Of a stretch of 64,000 nt of DNA, positions 44,264 to 52,250 are shown in pieces; within the stretch, counting starts at the first letter, position 1; each line of letters begins with the position of its first letter. The notes beneath the pieces are model-generated. The model was not told the DNA's origin. It searched no databases and saw only the letters and a program-made list of their open reading frames with translations. Source of the DNA: Alloalcanivorax dieselolei B5. GTDB taxonomy: Bacteria; Pseudomonadota; Gammaproteobacteria; Pseudomonadales; Alcanivoracaceae. Both the position numbers and the translations under genes were made by a program. The stretch spans positions 4,297,001-4,361,000 of the forward strand of contig NC_018691.1 in NCBI RefSeq assembly GCF_000300005.1, given 5' to 3'.

Positions 44264-45478
44264 ATGGAAGCGCATCTGTACGAATGGGCCAACCTGCTGA
44301 TCCGCTGGCTGCACATCACCGTCGGCATAGCCTGGATAGGGGCTTCTTTCTATTTCAATTGGCTGGAGAACCATCTGCAGCGAGAGGGCCATAAGCCACC
44401 GGGCGTCGCTGGTACTCTCTGGGCCATCCACGGTGGCGGCTTTTACTACCTGCAGAAATATCAGGTGGCGCCGGAACAACTGCCCGAACGTCTGCACTGG
44501 TTCAAATGGGAAGCCTATTACACCTGGATGAGCGGCTTCCTGCTGTTGTTCGTGGTGTATTACCTGAATGCCGGAACCAATCTGATCGATCCCTCGGTGG
44601 CGGAGTTATCCCCTCTTGCCGCCAGTCTGATCGGCATTAGCGTTCTGATTCTCTCCTGGCTGGTGTACGACGGACTGTGCCGCTCACCACTGGGCCGGCG
44701 TCCTGCGCTGCTGGCGGCAGTGGGCTTTATCTTGCTGGTGGCTCTGGCCTGGGGACTGAGCCAGATTTTCAGCGGCCGTGGCGCCTATATTCATGTCGGC
44801 GCCGCCATTGGCACCTGCATGGTCGCCAACGTCTTTTTCGTGATCATTCCCGGCCAGCGCGCCATGGTGGATGCCATGACCGCCGGTCGCGAACCGGATG
44901 CCGCCAGGGGCCTGGCCGGAGCGCAACGCTCCCGGCACAACAATTATCTGACTCTGCCGGTGCTGTTCATCATGATCAGCAACCATTTCCCCGGCACCTA
45001 CGGCAGCCACTGGAACTGGTTGATTCTGGCCACCCTGATGGCGACCAGCATATTGATTCGTCACTACTTCAACATCCGCCATCTGCCCCGACCCGCCAAG
45101 ATTGCATTGCCGCTGGCCGGCGCAGCCGGACTGGTCGTGTTGATCATATTCACCACGCCGGCCGGGCCGGCTCCGGCGGAGGCGGGCCTGCCACCAGTGC
45201 CCTTCTCCCAGGTGGAAAGCATCGTGCAGGAACGCTGTGCCGGCTGCCATGCGGCGCGCCCTGATTTCGCCGGCTTCGCCACGCCACCCAAGGGCGTGCG
45301 GCTGGATACGCCGGCGCAAATCCGCGCCCACAAAACCCAGATCGGCCAGTTGGCCGTGACCACTTCGGTGATGCCGCCAGGCAACATCACCCGCATCACC
45401 GACGACGAACGCGCGTTGCTGGCCCGCTGGTTGCAACAAGGCGCGGAACACAATTCGGAAAACAGTCAGACGGAATAA
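44264..45478 (+). CDS. puuD: Membrane urate hydroxylase PuuD (cytochrome c type urate oxidase)
   Basis: Oxidises urate to 5-hydroxyisourate at the inner membrane, passing electrons to the respiratory chain. The 404-aa protein has an N-terminal eight-helix membrane domain with conserved His residues (RWLHITVGIAWIG; HNNYLTLPVLFIMISNH) and a C-terminal cytochrome c domain with haem motif CAGCH at 325-329 and an axial Met in VMPPGN. GGAG precedes the ATG. No soluble uricase or HpxO is seen, so this is the urate step. Confidence 0.95.
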   Translation: MEAHLYEWANLLIRWLHITVGIAWIGASFYFNWLENHLQREGHKPPGVAGTLWAIHGGGFYYLQKYQVAPEQLPERLHWFKWEAYYTWMSGFLLLFVVYYLNAGTNLIDPSVAELSPLAASLIGISVLILSWLVYDGLCRSPLGRRPALLAAVGFILLVALAWGLSQIFSGRGAYIHVGAAIGTCMVANVFFVIIPGQRAMVDAMTAGREPDAARGLAGAQRSRHNNYLTLPVLFIMISNHFPGTYGSHWNWLILATLMATSILIRHYFNIRHLPRPAKIALPLAGAAGLVVLIIFTTPAGPAPAEAGLPPVPFSQVESIVQERCAGCHAARPDFAGFATPPKGVRLDTPAQIRAHKTQIGQLAVTTSVMPPGNITRITDDERALLARWLQQGAEHNSENSQTE

Positions 45479-45509
45479 ACCGGCAGTGACCGGAACCATG
45501 GAGCCTCCA

Positions 45510-46496
45510 ATGACGGACACCATCATCGCCTACCCTAATCTCGCCGCCGCCCGGCTGGGCACCGAGATCGTATCGGTTACCGACCAGTTCTTCGCCAGCG
45601 CCGAACGCATGTTGGCGGAGACACCCCCCCGATTCATCGCCGACAAATTCGATGATCACGGCAAATGGATGGATGGCTGGGAAACCCGCCGCCGCCGCGG
45701 CCCCGGACACGACAGCGCAATCGTGCGTCTGGGCGCCCCCGGTGACGTCCACCAACTGGAAATCGATACCGCTCACTTCACCGGCAACTACCCCATGGCC
45801 GCCTCCGTGGACGCCTGCGTCCTCGACGATGGCGAGGATCCGGCTTCCGCTCGCTGGCAGCCCCTGCTGACCATGACCGCTCTGCAAGGCGACCATCCGC
45901 ACCGCTTCACCTTGCCTGCCCCACGCCATGCCACCCACGTTCGTCTGAACCTCTATCCCGACGGCGGCGTCGCGCGCTTTCGTGTGCTGGGCCGCCCACG
46001 AGTGGACTGGGCCGGCGTTGACGCGGACCAGGAAGTGGAACTGTCGGCGGCCCGGCTTGGCGGCCAGGTCCTGGCTCTGAGCGACGCCCACTACGGCTGG
46101 CCGCACTCCCTGCTCTATCCCGGCCGGGGCCTTAACATGGGGGACGGCTGGGAAACCCGGCGGCGCCGCGAACCAGGTTTCGACTGGTGCGTGATCGGTC
46201 TGGGCCACCGTGGCCGTGTCACCGGACTGGAAGTGGACACGGCCTTTTTTAAAGGCAACTTTCCGGCTCAGGTATCGGTGCAAGCGGCCAATCTGGAAGG
46301 CCATGCGGACACCGCCCTGCTGCGTGCCTCCAGTATGTTCTGGCCGACGCTGCTGACACCGCAACCGCTGGGCCCGGATGCCATACACCATTTCCAGGAC
46401 CAGTTGGAAACCCTGGATGCGGTGACCCATGTTCGTCTTAACATGCACCCGGATGGCGGCATCAGCCGCTTCCGCGTGTTCGGCCAGATACAATGA
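45510..46496 (+). CDS. alc: Allantoicase
   Basis: Hydrolyses allantoate to ureidoglycolate and urea. The 328-aa protein consists of two homologous beta-sandwich repeats, each with DGWETRRRR-PG-D, -LEIDTAHFTGNYP / -LEVDTAFFKGNFP, and THVRLN-PDGG--RFR. GGAG lies just before the ATG at 45510. Overlaps allA by 4 bases. Confidence 0.96.
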   Translation: MTDTIIAYPNLAAARLGTEIVSVTDQFFASAERMLAETPPRFIADKFDDHGKWMDGWETRRRRGPGHDSAIVRLGAPGDVHQLEIDTAHFTGNYPMAASVDACVLDDGEDPASARWQPLLTMTALQGDHPHRFTLPAPRHATHVRLNLYPDGGVARFRVLGRPRVDWAGVDADQEVELSAARLGGQVLALSDAHYGWPHSLLYPGRGLNMGDGWETRRRREPGFDWCVIGLGHRGRVTGLEVDTAFFKGNFPAQVSVQAANLEGHADTALLRASSMFWPTLLTPQPLGPDAIHHFQDQLETLDAVTHVRLNMHPDGGISRFRVFGQIQ

Positions 46497-46993
46497 CCAC
46501 TCAAGAGCTGACACTGGAGCCGTTGACGGCGGAGGCGTTCACCCCCTTCGGCGACCTCATCCACAGCCATGAGCGGGACTACTTCCTGATCAACGATGGC
46601 CAATGCCGGCGTTACCACCGGCTGGCCAAAGTGGAAACCGGCACCGACGGCGGCGCCATTCTCAGTCTGTTCCGGCCGCGACCGATCTCACTACCGCACA
46701 CTCTGGTGCTGATGGAACGCCACCCCCTCGGCAGCCAGGCGTTCGTGCCGCTGGCCGGTCAGCCTTACATCGTGGTGGTCGCCCCTCCCGGACCACCGCC
46801 GGCGGTGGCGGACCTGCGCGCTTTTTTGATCACCGATGGCACCGGCGTCAATTATCACGCGGGCACCTGGCATCATCCCCTGCTGGCCCTTTCGCCTGAC
46901 GGCGACTTTCTGGTAGTGGACCGGGAAGGCCCGGGCAGCAATTGCGAGGAACATCTTCTGGAGGGTATCCGCCTCCCGGTTGCACCCGTATAA
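46493..46993 (+). CDS. allA: Ureidoglycolate lyase
   Basis: Splits ureidoglycolate to glyoxylate and urea. The 166-aa cupin-like protein has LTAEAFTPFGDLI, LERHPLGSQAF-type core and the conserved NYHAGTWHHPLLAL. Start overlaps the alc stop (ATGA). Completes urate to glyoxylate plus two urea; no urease is in the window. Confidence 0.95.
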   Translation: MTTQELTLEPLTAEAFTPFGDLIHSHERDYFLINDGQCRRYHRLAKVETGTDGGAILSLFRPRPISLPHTLVLMERHPLGSQAFVPLAGQPYIVVVAPPGPPPAVADLRAFLITDGTGVNYHAGTWHHPLLALSPDGDFLVVDREGPGSNCEEHLLEGIRLPVAPV

Positions 46994-46998
46994 AGGTC

Positions 46999-47006
46999 TG
47001 TATACA
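46999..47006. promoter_or_regulatory. TGTATACA operator before gntR (47042)
   Basis: Perfect palindrome 36 bases before the GntR ATG and 6 bases after the allA stop. Suggests autoregulation of the regulator. Confidence 0.65.
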
Positions 47007-47041
47007 TTCCGGTAGTCCCAAAAAAAGGAATAACGGTACCC

Positions 47042-47791
47042 ATGGCTGTCGATCCCCGCACGGACAAACAGACCGCCGCGTCGCTGGACGCCATGCACAC
47101 CAATGGCAGCCGGGGCTCGCGCAAAGCCACCGACCAGACCATCTACGATTCCATCTATCAGGCGGTACTGACCCAGCGGCTGCCTCCCGGTTCGAAGCTG
47201 CCGGAAGTGGCGTTAAGCGAACTGTTCGGAGTGAGCCGGTCCATCGTGCGCAAGGCACTGACCCGGTTGGCATCCGATCACGTCACCGAACAAAGCCCCA
47301 ATCAAATGGCGGTGGTGGCCAGACCCGGCATCGAGGAAACCCGACAAATTTTCGCCGCCCGCCGCCTGGTGGAAGGGGAGGTCACCCGCCTGGTGGCCGG
47401 CACCCTGGGCAAATCCGAGGCACAAACCCTGCGCAAACTGATCAAGGAAGAAAAGAGCGCCCACGAGCGTGGCCAGGACCAACACCGCGTGCACTGCTCC
47501 ATGGCAATTCACCAGTATCTGGCTCGTCAGTGCCCCAATCAGGTGCTCGGCAAGATGATGCTGGAACTGGTATTGCGCACCTCCATTGTCATCGCGCTAT
47601 ACAAAGCCCCGGGCATCACCGCCTGCTTTCTTGGTAATGATCACGGTCGCCTGGCCGATCTGATTATCAAGGGCGAGGCAGACCAGGCCGCGCAACTGGC
47701 GCGGGAACACCTGGACACCCTTGAAGGCCTGCTGGATCTGGATGAGCCCTCCGGCGACATCGATCTGGCAAGCATCTTGCGTTACACCTGA
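47042..47791 (+). CDS. GntR family regulator (FadR/FCD type) of the purine genes
   Basis: 249-aa regulator with a 30-residue polar N-terminal extension, winged HTH (PPGSKLPEVALSELFGVSRSIVRKALTRLASDHV) and an FCD domain (IFAARRLVEGEVTRLVAG; His pattern VHCSMAIHQYL; LAREHLDTLE). It lies between allA and 8-oxoguanine deaminase with GTATAC sites on both sides. It is the best candidate for the protein that binds the TGTATACA sites. Confidence 0.93.
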   Translation: MAVDPRTDKQTAASLDAMHTNGSRGSRKATDQTIYDSIYQAVLTQRLPPGSKLPEVALSELFGVSRSIVRKALTRLASDHVTEQSPNQMAVVARPGIEETRQIFAARRLVEGEVTRLVAGTLGKSEAQTLRKLIKEEKSAHERGQDQHRVHCSMAIHQYLARQCPNQVLGKMMLELVLRTSIVIALYKAPGITACFLGNDHGRLADLIIKGEADQAAQLAREHLDTLEGLLDLDEPSGDIDLASILRYT

Positions 47792-47858
47792 GGTAAAACG
47801 GACCGCTGGTCCTGGCGACGGCCCTCTCGGCCGGGTTTGAGTGTGCGCCACCGGTGGC

Positions 47859-47866
47859 GGTATACA
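47859..47866. promoter_or_regulatory. GGTATACA, variant operator before 8-oxoguanine deaminase
   Basis: One-base variant of TGTATACA, with a nearby half-site GTGTAC at 47873-47878, 88 bases upstream of the 8-oxoguanine deaminase ATG. No other feature is seen in 47792-47953. Confidence 0.4.
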
Positions 47867-47953
47867 GGTCAGTGTACGTTCTTCCGCGCCGCCCTTGGGT
47901 CGCGCTATTTCGCGTTTGCTTTTCTGTTTTTTTAGATAAAAGGAGCCCGGGCG

Positions 47954-49318
47954 ATGAGCCGCACTCTGTTACTGAACAACGCCACGGTCGTGGCGACCAT
48001 GGACGATCACGGTACCGAGATCCGTGACGGCGCCGTTCTGATCGAAGGCAACCGCATTCGCGCGGTGGGCCCGAGCCACACCCTGTCCCGGGAGGCGGAC
48101 GAAACCATCGACCTCAGTGGCCATGTGCTGATACCCGGTCTGGTCAACACCCATCACCATATGTTCCAGAGCCTGACCCGGGCCTTACCGGCGGCGCAGA
48201 ACGCCGAGCTGTTCGACTGGCTCGACGCCCTGTTTCCGGTCTGGGCCAATATCACTCCGGAAATGATGACGGTGTCGGCGCAAACCGCCATGGCGGAATT
48301 GATGCTTTCCGGGTGCACCACCGCCGCCGACCACGCTTACTTCTATGTCAATGGCGGCCGCCTGGAGGACAACATCGAGGCGGCTTCGATCATGGGCCTG
48401 CGGTATCACGGTGTCCGTGGCGCCATTACGCTGGGCAAAAGCCAGGGCGGGCTGCCGCCGGATCTGGTGGTGGAGAAGAATGAGGACGCGGTACTCAAGG
48501 AAATGCAGCGAGTGGTGGAAGCGCACCACGACGCCAGTAGCGACGCCATGCTGCAGGTAGCGCTGGGACCATCGTCGCCGTTCACGGTAACACCGGATCT
48601 GATGCGCCAGAGCGCGGTTCTGGCGCGCGATCTCGGCGTGCGACTGCATACCCATACCGCCGAAAACGGCAAGGATCTGGCGTTCAGCCAGCAGCGGTAT
48701 GGCATGACACCGGCACAGTTCGCCGAGGAAATGAACTGGGTCGGCGATGACGTCTGGCACGCTCACTGTGTGCACCTGGACGATCACGGCATTCAGCTGT
48801 TCGGCCGCACCGGCACCGGCGTGGCCCACTGCCCCTGTTCCAATATGCGCCTGGCATCGGGCCACGCCCCGATCCGTCGCATGCTGGATAACGGTGTCCG
48901 TGTCGGCCTGGGCGTGGACGGCTCCGCTTCCAACGACGGCAACGATCTGTTGGGAGAGGCCCGCCAGGCCATGCTGGTGGCGCGGGTCCGTGACGAAGAT
49001 CCAGCAGCCCTGTCGGCCCGCGAAGCCCTGCGGCTGGCCACCCGTGGCGGCGCCGAAGTGCTGGGGCGCGGTGATCATCTGGGGCGTATTCAGGCCGGCT
49101 ACTGCGCTGATCTGGTGGCCTGGAAACTGGACGACATCGCCTTCGCCGGCGGCTTGTCCGATCCGCTGGCGGCCCTGTTGTTCTGTGCGCCCCGACGAGT
49201 TTCGCTGAGTATCGTCAATGGCAAGACGGTGGTGCGTGACGGACAACTCACCACCGTGGAACTGCCACGCCTGGTGGAACGGCACAATCAGTTGTCGCGG
49301 ATATTGATCGACGGCTAG
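47954..49318 (+). CDS. 8-oxoguanine deaminase
   Basis: Deaminates 8-oxoguanine directly to urate (also isocytosine in characterised relatives such as PA0142). The 454-aa amidohydrolase has NTHHHMFQSLTRALPAAQ (His67-69), HTHTAENGKD, CPCSNMRLASG and VDGSASNDGNDLLGEARQAML, the last being characteristic of this subgroup. AGGAG precedes the ATG. The C-terminus ends in a short tandem repeat (RILIDG). It feeds the puuD step without needing xanthine dehydrogenase. Confidence 0.93.
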   Translation: MSRTLLLNNATVVATMDDHGTEIRDGAVLIEGNRIRAVGPSHTLSREADETIDLSGHVLIPGLVNTHHHMFQSLTRALPAAQNAELFDWLDALFPVWANITPEMMTVSAQTAMAELMLSGCTTAADHAYFYVNGGRLEDNIEAASIMGLRYHGVRGAITLGKSQGGLPPDLVVEKNEDAVLKEMQRVVEAHHDASSDAMLQVALGPSSPFTVTPDLMRQSAVLARDLGVRLHTHTAENGKDLAFSQQRYGMTPAQFAEEMNWVGDDVWHAHCVHLDDHGIQLFGRTGTGVAHCPCSNMRLASGHAPIRRMLDNGVRVGLGVDGSASNDGNDLLGEARQAMLVARVRDEDPAALSAREALRLATRGGAEVLGRGDHLGRIQAGYCADLVAWKLDDIAFAGGLSDPLAALLFCAPRRVSLSIVNGKTVVRDGQLTTVELPRLVERHNQLSRILIDG

Positions 49319-49349
49319 ATTGATCGACGGTGATTGATCCACGGTTAGA
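49304..49349 (+). repeat. Three tandem copies of a TTGATCGACGG unit
   Basis: Copies start at 49304, 49320 and 49334 (unit 14-16 bases; the third is TTGATCCACGG). The first copy encodes the last residues of the deaminase; the others lie in the gap before the LysR gene. Probably slippage duplication; could also be read as regulator half-sites. Confidence 0.8.
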
Positions 49350-49359
49350 GAGGCTCCCG

Positions 49360-50313
49360 ATGAGCACACGGTTGCGCGTTCATTCTCCGGCGGTGGTGTA
49401 CTTCGACGCGGTACGCCGCGCCGGCTCCATACGTGAAGCGGCACGACGCCTGTTCGTGGCGTCCTCCGCGGTCAACCGACAGATCCTGAAACTCGAGGAC
49501 GAAGTGGGTACGCCGCTGTTCGAGCGGCTGCCCGGTGGACTGAGGCTGACCACCGCCGGTGAGATCTTCGCCCGTCATGCCCTGGTGGTATTGCAGGACG
49601 CGGAACGGGCGCGCTCGGAGCTGGACGCGCTCAAGGGTCTGCGCACCGGTCACGTGGAAATCGCCACCGTGGAAGGGGTCACCTCGGATTTCATGCCCAC
49701 CATCATTGAACGGGCCCGGGAGCACTTCCCGAAAGTGACCCTGGGCGTGGTCACCCTCGGCTCCCGCGACATTCCCGAAGCGGTAACCAGCGGCGCCGCC
49801 GACCTGGGCATGGCCTTCGCCCTGCAACGCAGCACCGGCCTGCGACAGATCATGGTGGGGCGGTTCCGGCTCGGCGCCCTGGTGCCGGCGGAACACCCCC
49901 TGGCACAGCGGCGCGAAGTCAGCTTCGCCACCTGTGCCGAGTACCCTCTGATCCTGGCGAAGACCGATCTATCGGTATACCACCTGCTCAAACCGGCCAT
50001 CGAACGCGCCGGTGTCGGCGACAAGGGGGTGGTGCAATCCAACTCGGTGGAGCTGGGCAAGGAGCTGGCACGACGCGGTGTTGGCGTCACCTTTCAGACC
50101 CGTATCGGTCTGGAAGCGGAATTAAGTGCTGGCACACTCCGGCATATCCCTCTCAACGACAACGGCCCGGTTTTCAGCGACCTCGGCATCTACACCCGTA
50201 CCGGCCGTTCCCTGCCGGTGGCGGCCGACGCGGTGGCAAGATTGCTGGCCGATGAACTGGCGGAGCGGGAACTCCGCGAGGCCAGAGACATCGGCGAGCC
50301 ATTGACCGATTGA
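49360..50313 (+). CDS. LysR family transcriptional regulator
   Basis: 317-aa regulator with N-terminal HTH (VVYFDAVRRAGSIREAARRLFVASSAVNRQILKLEDEVG) and a substrate-binding domain. ATG at 49360 with GAGAGG upstream; a GTG at 49330 would extend into the tandem repeat. Same-strand neighbours are the 8-oxoguanine deaminase and a 2OG oxygenase, so it may control the latter. Confidence 0.93.
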   Translation: MSTRLRVHSPAVVYFDAVRRAGSIREAARRLFVASSAVNRQILKLEDEVGTPLFERLPGGLRLTTAGEIFARHALVVLQDAERARSELDALKGLRTGHVEIATVEGVTSDFMPTIIERAREHFPKVTLGVVTLGSRDIPEAVTSGAADLGMAFALQRSTGLRQIMVGRFRLGALVPAEHPLAQRREVSFATCAEYPLILAKTDLSVYHLLKPAIERAGVGDKGVVQSNSVELGKELARRGVGVTFQTRIGLEAELSAGTLRHIPLNDNGPVFSDLGIYTRTGRSLPVAADAVARLLADELAERELREARDIGEPLTD

Positions 50314-50427
50314 TCACCGGCACCGCTGCCGGATCGGCATCAGCACGGTCGATATTCTCTTCTTTGGCACCGCCGCGGCTCCGCGCACACTGGTTGGTGA
50401 GGATCGTCCGCCAGCGAGAGAGGTTCC

Positions 50428-51405
50428 ATGACGAGCACCCTGCAAGCGCAAAAGGTCAATCAACAGTCGCTGCCGATCATCGATATCGGGGCCTTGATCG
50501 ACGGCGACGAGAAACAACGCCGGGCGGTTGCCGAACAACTCAGCGCCGCCTGCCGTGACAAGGGCTTCTTCTACATTCGTAACCATGGTATCGAAGCGCG
50601 CCTGCAGGCCCAGGTGTTTGCTGCCGCCAAGGCGTTCTTCGCACAGCCACCGGAGATGAAAAAGCAAGTCGACAAAGCGCTGTCGCCAGCCAACCGGGGC
50701 TATGAACCACTGCGCGGCCAGACCCTGGAAGCGGATGCCCCACCGGATCTCAAGGAAGGCTACTATATTGGCCGTGACCTGCCCGACGACCATCCAGCGG
50801 TACGCGCCGGTAAGTTCAACCACGGCGCCAACCAGTGGCCACGACAGGCCGGCTTTCGTGAAGCAATGGAAGCCTACTTCGAAGCCATGAACGCGCTGAG
50901 TGCGCGAATCATGCAAGGGTTGGCGCTATCACTGTCCTTGCCAGAAGACTATTTTGCTGATTTTTGCCGTGAGCCGATGGCGGTCCTGCGTTTGTTGCAC
51001 TACCCGCCGCAACCGGGCAATCCCGAGCCCGGCGAAAAAGGCTGCGGCGCCCACACCGATTTTGGCGGCATCACCTTGCTGCTGCAGGATGACAATCCCG
51101 GTCTGCAGGTCTGGGACCAGGCCAGTCAGGGCTGGATTCACGCCGATCCCGTTCCCGGCACCTATGTGGTGAACCTGGGCGACATGATCGCCCGCTGGAC
51201 CAATGACCGTTATCGCTCGACCCTGCATCGCGTGGTCAACCTGTCCGGCCGGGAACGTTTCTCCGTGCCGTTCTTCCATTCCGGAAATCCGGATCATCAG
51301 GTGCAATGCCTGCCCAGTTGTCTGGCCCCCGGCGCCTCGCCGAAGTATCCGCCGGTCACTGTCGAGCAACACATGATCGACATGTATCAACGCACCTATA
51401 AGTAA
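50428..51405 (+). CDS. 2OG-Fe(II) oxygenase, isopenicillin N synthase family (second copy)
   Basis: 325-aa dioxygenase. Iron ligands His209 and Asp211 (GAHTDFG) and His267 (STLHRVV), 2-oxoglutarate motif Arg277-x-Ser279. It is paralogous to the protein at 16281 (shared CRD-GFFY, HNxG/ANRGY, DLPDDHP motifs). It lies near 8-oxoguanine deaminase, and to my recollection Pseudomonas aeruginosa has the same pairing (PA0142 and PA0147). A role in purine or pyrimidine oxidation is inference. AGAGAGG precedes the ATG. Confidence 0.92.
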   Translation: MTSTLQAQKVNQQSLPIIDIGALIDGDEKQRRAVAEQLSAACRDKGFFYIRNHGIEARLQAQVFAAAKAFFAQPPEMKKQVDKALSPANRGYEPLRGQTLEADAPPDLKEGYYIGRDLPDDHPAVRAGKFNHGANQWPRQAGFREAMEAYFEAMNALSARIMQGLALSLSLPEDYFADFCREPMAVLRLLHYPPQPGNPEPGEKGCGAHTDFGGITLLLQDDNPGLQVWDQASQGWIHADPVPGTYVVNLGDMIARWTNDRYRSTLHRVVNLSGRERFSVPFFHSGNPDHQVQCLPSCLAPGASPKYPPVTVEQHMIDMYQRTYK

Positions 51406-51418
51406 CTCAAGTAACTCG

Positions 51419-52198
51419 ATGAACGATGTCATTCTGATTCACGGCGCCTGGGCCGGTGCCTGGGTTTGGGACGCCCTGGCACCACTGTTGCGCCGGCAAG
51501 GATTCCGCCCCCACGCGCTGAATCTGCCCGGCAATGGCCACGGTACCGGCACTCCGGAGCAGGCCGATTTCGCGGACTGTGTCGCCTGTGTGGAAACGGC
51601 CCTCGATCAGCTCGACGGCCCGACCTTTCTGGTGGCGCACTCGGGCGGTGGCGTGATCGCCACGCAGGCGGCGGAGAATCGCCCTGACCGCATTGCCGGC
51701 GTCGCCTACGTGGCCGGAATGATGTTGCCCACGGGCACTGGGTTCGCCGACCTGACCCGGCATCTGGTCCAGCGGAATCCCGCCGCCGCCGGCATCGGCC
51801 CACACTTGATCTGGGACGAAGCACGCCGCTACAGCGAAGTGCCGCCCGCCTCGGCCCGCGACATCTTCTTTCAGGACGTCGACGATACGCCCGCCTGGGC
51901 CGCCGCCCGGCAGCTCACGCCGCAACCGGAAGGTGTTCGCGCCGGCGTCGCACACTGGACAGCAGAACGCTTTGGCACACTACCACGCCTCTACGTGGAA
52001 GCGTTGCGTGATCGCTCGGTGATCCTGGCGGCGCAGCGCTGGATGCAACAACAGGTTCCCGGGGCCGAAGTCGCCACTCTCGATACAGGGCATGCCCCGC
52101 AATTGGCTTCTCCCGCCGAGCTTGGAGAGATACTGGGGAGTTTCTTTCACCGCGTTAGCACACATGACAAGGCATGCCCCTTGCATGGACCACTATAG
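51419..52198 (+). CDS. Alpha/beta hydrolase
   Basis: 259-aa hydrolase of the small esterase type (salicylate/methyl ester esterase-like): LIHGAWAGAWVWDALAPLLRRQG, nucleophile Ser75 in AHSGGG, C-terminal His in DTGHAPQL. The start is 13 bases past the 2OG oxygenase stop, preceded by a duplicated AAGTAACTC rather than a good ribosome-binding site, so translation is probably coupled. Substrate unknown. Confidence 0.88.
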   Translation: MNDVILIHGAWAGAWVWDALAPLLRRQGFRPHALNLPGNGHGTGTPEQADFADCVACVETALDQLDGPTFLVAHSGGGVIATQAAENRPDRIAGVAYVAGMMLPTGTGFADLTRHLVQRNPAAAGIGPHLIWDEARRYSEVPPASARDIFFQDVDDTPAWAAARQLTPQPEGVRAGVAHWTAERFGTLPRLYVEALRDRSVILAAQRWMQQQVPGAEVATLDTGHAPQLASPAELGEILGSFFHRVSTHDKACPLHGPL

Positions 52199-52250
52199 CG
52201 AGACAACGGCGTGTCGCCGCACGCGACCCCGGACTAAAAAGGAGTTACCC

